A stretch of DNA of 64,000 nt from Chinchilla lanigera (lineage: Eukaryota; Chordata; Mammalia; Rodentia; Chinchillidae): positions 20,356,363-20,420,362 of the forward strand of contig NW_004955417.1 in the NCBI RefSeq assembly GCF_000276665.1. The letters run 5' to 3'. Positions 45,290 to 56,972 of the stretch are shown piece by piece. How positions within the stretch are numbered: position 1 is the first letter of the stretch; each line of letters begins with the position of its first letter. The notes beneath the pieces were generated by a model. It was not told the DNA's origin, made no database searches, and saw nothing but the letters and a program-made list of their open reading frames with translations. The position numbers were made by a program, and so were the translations under genes.

Positions 45290-46920
45290 GGTTGTGATAT
45301 ATTTTAGATTTTCCTTATTTTTAAGGACACACTTAAGTCTCAACTTTTTATCAACAATCCACAGAAAATGCATTTGATAGATCTCTAGTATTTGGGGATA
45401 GATTTACCTTCTGACATAGTGGCTTCATTGCTCACTTTAAACACTGGATTTTTAAAGGTAGCTTTCCTGTGAGCCTTATTCTTTTATATGATAACACTAA
45501 CATTACAATTTCTACATTGAAATGGTCCTGAAAAACTTCAAACTTCAGTTCCATCATTTTTGATTAGAAAATCATACGGATTTATCATGTACACCATGCT
45601 ATATGTATATCAGCATTGCTGATTTTCCCACATGCATAGACTGTTCTTCATGGAACTAGTCAGTAAATTAAAAGAAGAAGTTCTTCCTGTACTTCTATTA
45701 ATTTCATTGTTTACACATAAATGAAAAAATTCTAGAAGGAAAGAAGAAGAAACGTATGATATACTTTGGATTGTGAAAATAAAGATAGTATGGAGACTAA
45801 ATGAATTTTCATGACATATTCTACTTTAAAATATACTTAAAATCTAATAAGCTTTTTCTAGCTCTGTGGCTCCGTGTCTACTAAGATTTTAAGAAATTTT
45901 GCATTTTCAGATTATATTGTCTGGAAATATTTAATATCTTCTAATGCATGGCTGTTGAAGTTGTATAGTGGTGCTTTCTCTGCCATTATTTTGTATTTTT
46001 CTTTCTCTGAGTTATTCCTGGACATATTGTTTTTGTTAATATGGGTGATTCTTATCCTGCAGTCTGGCAATGTGTCTCAGGATATCTGGATAGGTATTTT
46101 AGTTCTGTCAGCTGGAACATTTCCAGGACATATTGCTTTAGATTTTCTCACTTTAAAAATGTTGACCTTAGCATTGTGTCTGTTTACATATTCACCAAAT
46201 AGTGTTAAGATTATCACATGCTAAGTAAGTTTAAATTAAGCTTTAGAAAGTATCAAATATCTGCCCACTTTCATTGCAGATTTGTATACAGATTTATTTG
46301 ATAGGAAGAAAGCAAAATGGCTGAAGTAAACTCCCAGGACATAAAGAGCAAAAACATGTACTATTAACTATTCAAAATCTATACAATTGCTTACACACAT
46401 TCAGTCTATATGTACTCTGATGTAACACTCAGGCTATATGTTGCTTTTTGTATCATAGTCCATGTGACAATTATGGTTTTAAAGAAAATTATGAGGAAGA
46501 TTAATAATGTTAATGTAGATTACCAATAATTAATAGATTATTTAACAATATTTTCCTTGTTCCTCTATGGCTTCCTATACATAAAATAATGTTTATTGGG
46601 AAATGAAAAAATATTTGACATATTGTAGAATTTTAATGTAGTATTCACTGATATATGTATATAAAGCTAAGAAATTCAACTAAATCAATGTACTTCAAAC
46701 ATTTTAATTTTTTAAAGTATATATGTTATATATGTTACAAATGTTTTTCTTCAGAGCAAAAGTTATTTTGGAAATATGCTACAAATTCAAAGAATACAGA
46801 AAACAAAAAAGAATAAACTCTGTAGAATAAAGTTTTACTAACTGAATAAAAAGAATAATACAATAAAAATAAGTATTCTATTCACAATATAGAAAAATAA
46901 TCCATAATTAATGACAACAT
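45290..46920. other. Unassigned AT-rich DNA
   Basis: No gene. The 116-codon hydrophobic frame at 45,874-46,224 has no known motif and low-complexity, AT-driven composition. Confidence 0.5.
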
Positions 46921-46950
46921 AAATATAATATCTATATCTATATCTATTTA
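46921..46950 (+). repeat. (TATCTA)n microsatellite at a SINE tail
   Basis: TCTATATCTATATCTA adjoins the tail end of the antisense ID that follows, in the same relation as at 44,603. Confidence 0.85.
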
Positions 46951-47027
46951 TTTTGATACCAGCAATCGAACTCAGGACCTTGTGCTTGCCAGGCAAGTGC
47001 TTGTGCCATAAGCTATATCCCTGGCCC
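46951..47027 (-). mobile_element. ID SINE (antisense)
   Basis: TTTTGATACCAGCAATCGAA, CTCAGGACCTTGTGCTTGCC, AGGCAAGTGCTTGTGCCATA and AGCTATATCCCTGGCCC. Moderately diverged, tail replaced by a TATCTA microsatellite. Confidence 0.88.
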
Positions 47028-48489
47028 AAAACATAATTTATAGTTTTATTAATTACTGACTACATACTGAAACAGAATTACGCTAAATATCTTTCCAACT
47101 GTTATGTACAGACCTTGAAATTGACAGTAGTTAGCTATTAAAAATATATATAAACTCAGAACCACTGTGAGGAAATCTAAGGAAAATTTATTTTAAGACA
47201 ATCATAAAATACAGTGTCTTTCCACACTACCTTATATTAACTCCTTTAATCAGAAATGACTTTAAACCTATCAAAGCACACAATTTATTTAGTCACAGAA
47301 TATGTATGTTAATCTAAAATAATTTTTCTCACAACACACATCTATGCATGCATCTTATAAACGTATCTGAAGCATAGCAAGTGATATAATAATTAATCAA
47401 ATAGACAACTACAAACATTTGTAAAATAAGTCTTGTTAAGGAACAAATAAAGTTAAAATTTAAAATTGTACTCATGCACAAATGATGCAAGATTAAGGTA
47501 TTGCAACAAGTATATTAGCTCTTCAATTTGACCACCAACCTCTAAAAGAAATAAAATATTTCAATAATATACATGAACATGCTGTTTCCTGCGAAGCATG
47601 ACAGTATTGATGCTTTGCAATAAGCATCACAAAATAATACTTGCATACCACCCGTATTTCTTGCCTCTGTGCTCCTGTACTCAGCTTGTTAAGTGTCTTC
47701 TGCACATAACATTTTCCCTTCTGCATAACCCGGTCCATCTTATTCTATCAGGTGAAGCATTCATTCCCTTGGACTTTTTTTTTTTCACATTTGTGTTCTC
47801 CATTGAAAGCCATCCATAAAGAGTTCTTTTTCTCCCACTTGAGTTATCTTTGTCATCTTCCCAAGATTGTCCTTTTTTCCCTAATGAGCTTTAGTGTAGC
47901 TCCTTGGTTCTTTGATTCAATTTTAAGTCAAGATTAATAGATATTGAAATGATCCCCTTCATCTCCAGCACAGGACTTTGTTATCAGTCAAAGAGCCATT
48001 TTTATGACTTTCACTGTAGTGTAGACTTTTTGGTTCACAGCTACGTATTGTCTTTTAACTATCTAATGAATAAACGTATATGGTTAGATATTAAACTCTA
48101 ATGATTTGAATTGTATGGAGAAGTGTTTTCTAAATTTCAGGACCCCAGTGAGAGAAATTTGAAGATTTTCCTGCTATAGGGATTCAAAAAATGGCAGAAA
48201 TTTTCACCATGAGTATTGTAAAGAGACAAAATGTGATAAGTGTTTCATGTATTATACTATATATACTTTTCAGGGATGATATTTCATTAGACTCTTGATG
48301 CTTGTCCTATATCTTTAGGGAGTAAATATAACCATGTCATTAAGATACTTCTCTGCCAGCAATTCAGAACAATTAATTTTATATACTCAATGTAAATGAG
48401 TTTTAGTAATATGACCGCTAAAAAGAGGGCATTTTCTATTTAATGATCTGTTTTTGGTATAAAAGAATGAAAATTTCATGGATGTCTTC
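47028..48489. other. Unassigned AT-rich DNA
   Basis: I see no gene and no repeat I can name. Confidence 0.5.
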
Positions 48490-48860
48490 CAAAAAGAATA
48501 CATTCAAAACACTCATGGCCCAATATGAATAAAAGGATTAAAGTAATTCAGATACAGAAGACACAAACTTTGGCATGTTTGATACAGAAAATAATGTCAA
48601 GATTTAGACAGAGTGAACACAGAATTCATAAACAAAGTGTGATTTGAACACAAGATGGAGTGTTATTATGCTTAAAAGAATCTCTAATGATGCTACAATA
48701 CAAATGAGTCTGGAAGACATGATGCTAAGTTTAATAAGTCAATAACTAATAAAGAAATAACACATGAGGTGGGATAGATACAGTAATCATATTAATATAA
48801 TAGAAATAGAATAGTTATAGTGAGGAGCTAAGGTAGTATGAATTTGAAATTAAATATTCT
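48490..48860 (+). mobile_element. Old L1 3'-region fragment (sense)
   Basis: The order ACAAGATGGAGTGTTATTATGC, then a GAATCTCTAATGATGCTACA block, GAGTCTGGAAGACATGATGC and TAAGTTTAATAAGTCAATAA is a diverged version of the sense L1 segment at the ORF2 end (the block around AATATTATTCAGCC and GGACATTATGCTAAGTGAAA in the consensus). Confidence 0.5.
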
Positions 48861-50309
48861 TGCATGCAGCCATTTGCATGTAAGAATATGTATTTTCTAT
48901 TGTACAACCATGGTGATTTTGATGAACAGCCTAATTTTGAAAATACAGGAAAAGGGGCCTAAGCGAAAAAAAGAGAGAAAATTATTAAGCTGGCAAGCCA
49001 TTTTGTTTACTTAAATGGTTCTATTTGAAGGTCTACTTTCAAACATCTTCAATAGCTTTTAATAACATCATAACTAATTGGTATACAGAGGAGCTTAGTT
49101 TCATGATAGGTGATGATTACATCCTGACCTGTAAGTCACTTCAACATGCTTGGGAACCAAAGAACAAGGGATTCAAAACCCTCATTAATAAAATTGAGGA
49201 AAGAATTTAAGAGCTTTGGATTTCAGAGGAAAGGACAATGGAAAAAATTCAGTTGTGTGCTCCCAGCTATCACCAAGCTGATAGATTGTGTCTATGTACC
49301 TTCCTTTTAGCAGATATGCACATTTCTAACACCTTACCGTATTTTTTAATGAGAGTCTAGAACCCATAAAGTAGTGCAGCTTCATTTTTCCTAACAAAAT
49401 CCTGGCATAATATTATAAGAAAATAGAAATTTACTTGACGTGGCCACAACTTTGAGCAAGAACAAGCTGTGAAATTCCTCAAAGGTTAAACTTGCAACAT
49501 TTGTGCAATGTATCTTTCCAAAATTGATGTTTTCCATAGGAAAGGAATGCCTGCAATGTAATGACAGTTCACCAGAAAGATTACAAACAAGATGTTCTTC
49601 AGAGTGGTGGGAAAGGACATAAAATACTTTATATATGAACTGATGTGAAAAACATACTTATTTTGTATTCAGTATGTTTTGGAAGGAGACAAAGTATCCC
49701 AAAATGCTCCCTGGAGATTGTCTGTTTGGGGGATGGTGATCAAAAAATCAGGTACCACTAAAGCTTACCAACTACCAAAAATTACAGATACTCAGTTCCA
49801 GGAAGGACAAGTGGTAGTACGTACACATTTTAGTCATGATTAGAGGACTGTACAGCAAAGTTGCAAGAGACCACTGGAGTCGGGGACTGTAGACGTTTGT
49901 TAAGAAAGGTTTCGAGTACCCAGGACAAGTTATACAGTCTTCAAACTGTCCATGTCTACAAGTTGATTAAATAAAAATTCCCTGACAAGGAGCACAAAGC
50001 AATCTTTCACACTTCAGCATGCCTGGGCCTTGTGAACAGCACTAGCATTTGCCATTTTAAATTGAGACTTGCATACTATATCTTAGGTTGAGATCTGTGT
50101 ACCACTGACCCTCAGGCTTTCCCTTCCTCGCTCAAGAGTCTCATAGTTCCTAAACCTCTCTTAGGTTTAGATCCACATTGTTAATTTTTCTAAATTTCTC
50201 TTTACAGTTTAACTCGACTGCTGTCCTTGTAGGCCCTCAAATTATCTCCTGACACTGCAATGTTTGCCAACCCTGCAGTCTTGTGGATTTCAGAGGAAAT
50301 CCAAAAAGT
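48861..50309. other. Unassigned DNA
   Basis: I see no feature I can name. Confidence 0.5.
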
Positions 50310-50403
50310 ATCTTTATGTTCATGGGCATGGCCTATGCAAACAATAAGTGAAAATCACACACATATATTCACTCATATGGACTCCTGGATTCTCTCAATT
50401 CAC
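50310..50403 (+). mobile_element. Possible L1 3'-end fragment (sense)
   Basis: AATAAGTGAAAATCACACACA followed by TATTCACTCATATGGACTCC resembles the L1 segment near the ORF2 stop and 3' UTR. It runs into a GA-rich tract. Short and weak. Confidence 0.35.
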
Positions 50404-50512
50404 AGAGAGAGAGAGAGAGAGAGAGAAGAGAGGGGAAAGAAAGAAGAGAAGAAGAGAAGAGAAGAGGAGAGGGGAAGGGAGAGGAGGGGAGGGGAGGAAG
50501 AAAGGGACAGAG
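50404..50512 (+). repeat. (GA)n / GGGA-rich purine tract
   Basis: About 110 nt of almost pure purine, starting as GA repeats and ending in GGGA/GGAA units. The glutamate/arginine/lysine-rich open frame at 50,260-50,610 is its translation. Confidence 0.95.
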
Positions 50513-51049
50513 ATTGGTTCTTTAAAACTTACTGCTACCTAAACAGAGTATTATATCTGAAGTCGAGCCTTTGTTTTCTAGTTTTTATTGTTTTTTATAC
50601 AATCTTCTGAAAGTATTCAATATGCTAGATTCTCTTTCCCCATAGAAATTACAATATTACCCCAATAAACATAACACACTATTTCAAGTCTTTTCAATAA
50701 ATATAATGGAAAATTTTCCAAAAAATGTAAAGAATTTCACAAGTAGAAAAGCAAGTGCAGGTACATTTTAACTATTTATTGCAAGTCCTTGTGCTTCTAT
50801 TTCACATCTCCACTCTACGAAGTGATTGATTCCTTGCATCTATTTTATTGACTCCCTAACTTGTGAAAATCAATAGAATCACAAAGAAGAAATGATTGAA
50901 ATACTTTCTCACCACATGTTTTATTCCAGTATGGTTAATGTATTATTTAGATATGCTAAGTCTGGGATCTCTGTGTTGTTCTCAGGTTCAATTCTTTCCC
51001 TAAATAATGTGCATTCTCCCAATATCAACTCCTTCCCTCCTCTACAGGA
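50513..51049. other. Unassigned AT-rich DNA
   Basis: I see no feature I can name. Confidence 0.5.
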
Positions 51050-51490
51050 ACAATTTCTGTGCCACCAGGGATTGCAATGGGCTGTTTACACGCCAGAGCT
51101 TTAAGCCACTGATTTATAGCTGGATGCTGCAGGGAAACTCCAGCTTCCAATCTCTTGATCAGTAAAATAAGTACTCATGCGTCAATTTTGCCTTGCTTTC
51201 TTACTTAGTAACAGGCTAGACAAAAAAGCAAGATGGGCTGGGAAAACATAAATGATTGCCTAACACAGGTTACACAGCACTTTAGGATACAGAGACTGCA
51301 GCAGTGTGCAATTTGAAATTCACAGTAATAGACATCTCACTTTGTGAGACTTTGCTATTGTGGATAAGATACGCGGTAGCCGAGGATGGAGGAGGAGAGC
51401 TAAAAATAATTCATCGCATTGTGCTGGTATCCACGCAGCAGTTCTGCTGTTTAAAACTTCTGCCACTTTGTGTGTGGAAACCAATTAGGT
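51050..51490. promoter_or_regulatory. Candidate conserved non-coding block
   Basis: This is a 440-nt stretch without any repeat I can recognise, less AT-rich than its surroundings, and without a convincing reading frame. It contains a MEF2-type CTAAAAATAA at 51,400-51,409 and other A/T-core words. Such islands inside repeat-dense desert often turn out to be developmental enhancers, but conservation cannot be seen from one sequence. Confidence 0.2.
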
Positions 51491-52745
51491 AGAGGAAGCT
51501 TTTTGGATGATACACAGGACCTGGCTAGCCTCATTTCTTTTCAGGAGGCATGACAGGAGGAAAGGAGAGAAAAGACACCTGGAATTTTTGTGTGCGGGTG
51601 ACAGGTAGCCCAGAGGCTAGGGAAAAAAAGATCCAATTTCAACCAATTATCCTTGTTGAAATGTAATGGGCATAAGTGTGCTGTTAACACATTTATTTCA
51701 GTACCTTTTGAATCTAAGAGCATGTTTGAAGGCAAAGGAGCCAAACCAACTGTATTATATAAAAACAATCATTAAAGTTCTTTTCACCTAAAACAACGCA
51801 AGGATAATGTATGAAAAAATATATATATATCCAAATGCCTGGTAGATAATTTTAAAATAATTGTTTCTAGGCACTTTAAATGTAAACAAGAGGTTGATAA
51901 CATGGGTATAAAATCAGTACTAAGCTGATTTTTGCATAGTGTGTACTAAGCGGAGGTTATAAACATTTCAAACACATTATTATTACATCATAGACATTTA
52001 AGTATAGTGACTAATTTAATACCAAAACAACTCAGTGCCAGTCAATACTAGAACAGTTAAATCACCCCCCCACAGCATTCAACCCACCTGCTCTTTATAA
52101 AAATATTTGGACAGTATCTCAGAATTCTAGATTTGAGGACCTCAGAAAAATCTTAGCACAGCCAAGGGAACATGTGAGTACCTTATTTCTGAAAAGTTAT
52201 TGGTTCACTGAGCTAGATTTTATCTTGTATTGGAAGTGTAGAGATTTTTGGGAAGACATCTTTAAGAAGCCTGAGAAAATTCCATTTGGCCCTGTGATCA
52301 AGTGCTTACATTTCATAATTTTCAAGTGAGCTTATTTCAGATGCAGTGATTTAATAAAAATGGAAAAGTGCTGATAAACATGCAATGTTCAATTCTCTAT
52401 GCTTCAGTTAAAGGACAGGTCACTAAAGGACAGAAGAGAAACAAGATGGCCAATGAGGAGGAAAAAGCATTGTGGTGTGATAACAACAAGAGGACTTCAT
52501 GAAAAAACAGCAGATGGGAATTCGAGTTATTAAACCATAAATTAACAATACAAGTCAAACTTTCTCCCTTCTTTGATCATAGCATTAGCAATTGAATCCA
52601 CATGAGTTCGGAGCAATCATCACTAAATCCAGTTGGAAATATAATTATTCAATTCTGACAAATATTTATTTTGATCTTTCCTTTGTAAAAATGCTAGCTT
52701 AAAGTTCCTTTCTTTTAAAACCAATTAAGAAAGTTTTTCTTCTTC
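51491..52745. other. Unassigned DNA
   Basis: I see no feature I can name. There is a C8 run near 52,065 and an ATATATAT run near 51,820. Confidence 0.5.
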
Positions 52746-52814
52746 TTTTTTTTTTTTTTTTGGTTTTTTTCCGGTACTTGGAATCAAACTTATGATCTTG
52801 CGCTTACCAGGCTG
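52746..52814 (-). mobile_element. ID SINE (antisense), 5'-truncated
   Basis: A T-run, TTCCGGTACTTGGAATCAAAC and TTGCGCTTACCAGGCTG, then the match stops midway through the element. The head (GGGGCTGGGGATTTAGCTCA) is missing, so it is a 5'-truncated copy. Confidence 0.9.
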
Positions 52815-53020
52815 TTTTTTGTTCTTGAAGTAAACTGTTAGGGCCTCAAAATTTGATTTTATCTGTTATTCTACAATTTCCTAGTTCCTTCCATATGAGA
52901 TTTATATTATAAACTGAGATGAAAGATGAGCTCAGTATAATATTAAAAAGCAGTATATATTATAAATCAATGTACAATTAAAAAATAAAATATATGCAAT
53001 TAAAGTTTTTATGTACCCTT
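52815..53020. other. Short unassigned stretch
   Basis: I see nothing I can name. Confidence 0.5.
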
Positions 53021-53132
53021 AAGAATGATATAGGGACTGGGGATTTAGCTCAGTGGTGCAGCACCTGCCTGGCAAGCATGAGGCCTTAAGTTCAATTCCC
53101 AGGACTGAAAAAAAAAAAAAAAGAATGATATA
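53021..53132 (+). mobile_element. ID SINE with perfect TSD
   Basis: The core 53,033-53,120 reads GGGACTGGGGATTTAGCTCAG, CACCTGCCTGGCAAGCATGAG, TTAAGTTCAATTCCCAGGAC and a poly(A) tail. The duplication AAGAATGATATA (53,021-53,032 and 53,121-53,132) is perfect. It carries GCATGAGG rather than GCGCAAGG, so it belongs to a different sub-branch from the copies at 13,965 and 58,360. Confidence 0.95.
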
Positions 53133-53637
53133 AATGTTATTTTCTTATAAAATGTCCTGGAATCTTGGGATGTTTGAGTTTTGTTACATTTAGGGAGCTA
53201 GAACATTTGGTCCTATGATTGTTCTGGGCTGTATTCTTTGCTTCATCCATACTATTTCATGGTTAGTATTACAGGATTTTACTATTGGGTCAGTTGAATA
53301 TATTTTGAGAATCCTATTTGTCTCAATTTATTTTTCATTGAGAGTACAATAGGTTTTCTAATAGGAATTTAATTTAATTTTATTTTTCATGTCTGAATAT
53401 TGGATTTGGTCAGTTTGTGGAGTAGATCTACCCTCATAATTCTGCTTTCCTTAACACTGCCTCAGAATCCCCACATCTGCCTTTCACAGATGGAATTACT
53501 GGAGCAAGGCAAAAGGTGAAGTTCTCCCTTTCATTGGGTTTTATGTGGTTCTTTTAGGGGAAGCCACTTTCTGTGAGGGGATTTTTTATTGCTTAGTCAA
53601 TATTTGTTTTCTGGATGTGCTATAAATCTCTCTCCAT

Positions 53638-53684
<47 letters not shown>

Positions 53685-54465
53685 TAAAAGACATAATTGT
53701 TACATATTATACTATCATATGTGTGTAATCAAATAAAGTTTGAAGAAAAATAAACCATCTGAAAACTAAAGAGAGACTTATAAACACAGTGTCATAGAGC
53801 ATATTTTTATCTTTCCGGAGCACTAGTTACTGAGTAACAAGTCTGTCAGTCTGCTCTTCCAGACAGTGTCTGCCTTTGGCAAAATGGATTGAAGTACCGG
53901 AGCCTGGGAGGTGCTTTCTTGCCACGCTGGACATGGGCCCACAGATCTAAATGTAGTAAAATGAGAATATATAACTCATCACCGAAAACCAAGGGAAGTG
54001 TTACATTGTTGATGGCAGAGGCTTCACGATTTACTCCATTGGTATGCAAATAAAAATTTCCAACAGTAGATGGATAATTTTGGTGCTCACAAGTCTGCCA
54101 ACTTGGCATTGTCTATTGAGAGTTACATTAATTTTGTGGCAAGAGGTGAATATGAAAATGAAATAAAATCATAGGTGAGGGAACAATATATAGTATGGAT
54201 TTTCTTGCTGAATTTAAAAGTGGACACTTTACAGCTACATACCTAATAAAAATAAGAGGATAAGCTAACATTTCTTGAATACATTTGTAAAAAGTGATAC
54301 TACTATAATATTTTTGTTTTTCCATAGATATAGTGAAATTAATCAATATTTTCATAATGCTTTTGGAATAGTTTATTATATAATAAATTAAAAATAGATA
54401 TGATCAGAAAATAATAGGAGAACTTGGGTGTTTTCTTACCCATACTTATGATAAGAAAAGTCTAG
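53133..54465. other. Unassigned DNA with a TA array
   Basis: Apart from the TA array at 53,641 I see no feature I can name. The 87-codon minus-strand frame at 53,846-54,109 has no known motif. Confidence 0.5.
53641..53682. repeat. (TA)n microsatellite
   Basis: An uninterrupted run of about 21 TA units. Such runs are self-complementary and mutate readily. Confidence 0.97.
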
Positions 54466-54560
54466 GGGCTGAGGATTTAGCTCAGTGGCACAGTGCCTGT
54501 CTGGCAAGCATGAGGTCATGAGTTTGATTACCTGTACCAGAAAAAGAAAAAAAAAGAAAG
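54466..54560 (+). mobile_element. ID SINE (sense)
   Basis: GGGCTGAGGATTTAGCTCAG, CAGTGCCTGTCTGGCAAGCA, GAGGTCATGAGTTTGATTACC and an A-rich tail of AAAG units. The words AAGAAAAGTCTAG before and AAAAGAATAGTCTAG after it suggest an imperfect target-site duplication. Confidence 0.93.
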
Positions 54561-55205
54561 AAAAGAATAGTCTAGACAAGGTAAAAATGCGTAGCTTTTC
54601 TCTGGCCCATCAGATAACAAAGACTGCAAAGCATGCAGCCAACCCAAACTGCAAACAAAGCATCCAGAGGATCACAGCTGAGATCTAATTATAATACTAA
54701 TGGTGTACACCTGGCCCCTAAACCAGTCAGAGTTCTCATATGTGCTGATATTGATGGACTTCTGAAGGCTGTGTGCAAATTAGGAGACTGAGAATCACCT
54801 TGGGCCAAGGTGCTTTAGGGGAGTTTAGGGGAGCTCCTAAGGTGTCCTAGAACTACCTCCAGGAACATGATTGCATTCTAATTCAGAGGTTTGTGAAAGG
54901 CCTCAGAGCTCCTTAAAGGGGAGGGGAAGGTCCTTGTGGATCAGCCCAGAAATCCACTCTGAGAGGACTGACTGGCTGTCCTAGATAGGAAACAGACATT
55001 TTCCCCAATCCAACTTTTTCTGGCCTCTTTGTCTCCCTCAGGTTTACAGAAGTCCACAGTCAATAGGAGTTCCTTCAACAAAAACAAAGGGAATGCAACA
55101 GTTAGGAAAGTGAATAGGACACAGAGGACAAACCAACAGTATACCACCAGAGACACCCTTGTGAGACCCTTGTGAGGCCTTTGTGAGTATCACACCTCAG
55201 TGATG
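54561..55205. other. Unassigned DNA with short local repeats
   Basis: No gene. A TTTAGGGGAG unit is doubled near 54,814-54,833, and a CCTTGTGAG-like unit is repeated three times near 55,156-55,187, just left of the GA array. Confidence 0.5.
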
Positions 55206-55213
55206 TGAGAGAA

Positions 55214-55272
<59 letters not shown>
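55206..55272 (+). repeat. (GA)n microsatellite
   Basis: About 67 nt of GA with two AAAG interruptions. The minus-strand leucine/serine frame is its translation. Confidence 0.96.
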
Positions 55273-55274
<2 letters not shown>

Positions 55275-55334
55275 ATAGAAGTGAGGGAAGCACTTCTCAA
55301 TAACCAAAGGTTTAGTGACACAGTTTCAAGGTAA

Positions 55335-56180
55335 GTTTTTACAAATATGACCAAAATGAAAATAAAAATATAACTTTACATAATTTATGAGAAAGAGTAA
55401 AACTCGTGCTTTGAGAGAAATTTATAGAATTAAATGTCTACATTAAAAAGAAGCAAAATTTAAATAAATAACATAAATTTCTGAAAAGTAGAATAAGAAG
55501 AATAATTGAAACCTAAAGAAAATAATATAAAAGCATAAAATTAAATAAAGTTCAATTGAGAAAAATAGAAGACATCAACTAAATAAAAACCTTTCTTTGT
55601 TTTGTTTTGTTTTGTTTTGTCTTTTTGAGACAAGGTCTCTCTATGCAGTTCAAGCTGGCCTTGAGCTCACTTTGTAGCCCAAGTTGGTCTCAAACTCGCA
55701 ACGATTTTCCTGCCTCAGGCTTCTGAGTGCTGGGATTACAGGCGTGCATCAACACATCTCATATAGAAAACTGTTTTTAAAGACTAATAAAATTGAAAGT
55801 CTATGGGAAGACTAAGAGAACATATATGACATAAAACACCAATATAAAAAAATCTAAGCGAGTTTATTCATATTGACTGTATGAACCACAACAACAAAAA
55901 CAATTATGAAGTACCCACTACTTGATAAGTCAAATGAAATGGGAAAAGATGTGTTATACAGATACCAACTCTCTAGGATGAATATAATTATTATGTACTA
56001 CATACAACATATACTAATAAAGCAACAAATTATCAAAACACGGTAAAATAACAATCAAAATTTAAAACTACAATTTAAAATACTACCTCCAAATAGATCC
56101 TAATAAGAGGATAAATAAATATTCTACCAAACTAGTTGAATCAAGACATTAAACTTCCACTACTGTTTAACAAATAGTTC
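55335..56180 (+). mobile_element. L1 ORF2 fragment (sense), interrupted by a B1
   Basis: Left part: CAAAATGAAAATAAAAATATAAC near 55,351, TTTGAGAGAAATTTATAGAATTAAATGTCTACATTAAAAAG-type blocks near 55,412-55,452, and AAAAATAGAAGACATCAACTAA near 55,561 match the ORF2 region after the endonuclease domain. Right part, after the B1: AATAAAATTGAAAG near 55,786 through AATAAATATTCTACCAAAC near 56,113 continues the same consensus. Decayed, with many stops, no coding capacity. Confidence 0.7.
55594..55760 (-). mobile_element. B1 SINE (antisense) inside L1
   Basis: A (TTTTG)n tail, CTTTTTGAGACAAGGTCTCT, CAAGCTGGCCTTGAGCTCAC, AGCCCAAGTTGGTCTCAAAC and GTGCTGGGATTACAGGCGTG. It splits the L1 ORF2 fragment, so it inserted later than that L1. 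No target-site duplication is clear. Confidence 0.93.
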
Positions 56181-56198
56181 ATGGTTATTGTTTTAAAA

Positions 56199-56233
<35 letters not shown>

Positions 56234-56886
56234 GACAGATAGTTGTGTAGGTTGCAAGTCCATGTGGATCTCACAGAAATGACTCTTAAACTACTTAAAC
56301 TCGTTACAGCTGGTCAAACTAAGTGCAATAGAAGTACTTAGTTCAAAGTAAACTTATGACCGCAAGATTTTAAAATTCAAGTCAGTGAGGGAAAGATATT
56401 GCAGTTAATTGATACTCATTTATTAATAGTGACTGTAAGAATTTGGTATAGCAATTTAAAAAAATTGTAAGTAATGACATTTTCTTTTAATATATTATGA
56501 AATTGTTTTGCTCATTTTATTTTGGCCTACAGAAAATGACTGAAGTAAAATACAATTAAGTGTATGGTCGATTGTATTATACTATTTTGAATTCTCATTT
56601 CTTTTGTTATTGTTGTCATAATCTGAAGGTTATTTACTTCATTCAAAAAGCATATATGTAGCACAGCCTCCCCATCCTCACACATGACACACCCACATTA
56701 ATTGCACACAACAAACATACAGTTTACTACCAAATGACAATATGTGAAAAAAATAATATGAATTAATTTGCATAAACATTTCAAATATTACTACAAGAAA
56801 AGAACGTACTTCCCTCAACTTTGGAGGTGTGGATGAAATCACACAACATTAAAAACAGCAGCTATAAATTTATTAAGGGAAATGCT
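56181..56886. other. Unassigned DNA
   Basis: Apart from the CA array I see no feature I can name. Confidence 0.5.
56199..56230 (+). repeat. (CA)n microsatellite
   Basis: An uninterrupted run of about 15 CA units. Confidence 0.97.
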
Positions 56887-56972
56887 GTTTTGTTTTGTTT
56901 TGTACCAGGAACTGAACTCAGGGTCTTGCACTTGGCGGGCGGGAACTGTGCTGCTGAGCTATTTCTCTAGCT
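56887..56972 (-). mobile_element. ID SINE (antisense)
   Basis: A (TTTTG)n tail, TACCAGGAACTGAACTCAGG, TCTTGCACTTGGCGGGCGGG and GCTGCTGAGCTATTTCTCTAGC. Moderately diverged. Confidence 0.85.

Noticed and set aside
44987..45297. Plus-strand frames across the N run
   Set aside because: Reading frames through unknown bases are artefacts, and the right part is an ID.
45874..46224. 116-codon hydrophobic frame
   Set aside because: Leucine/isoleucine/phenylalanine excess follows from AT-rich DNA. No motif or conserved pattern of membrane helices is recognisable.
50260..50610. 116-codon frame with E/R/K core
   Set aside because: Translated purine tract.
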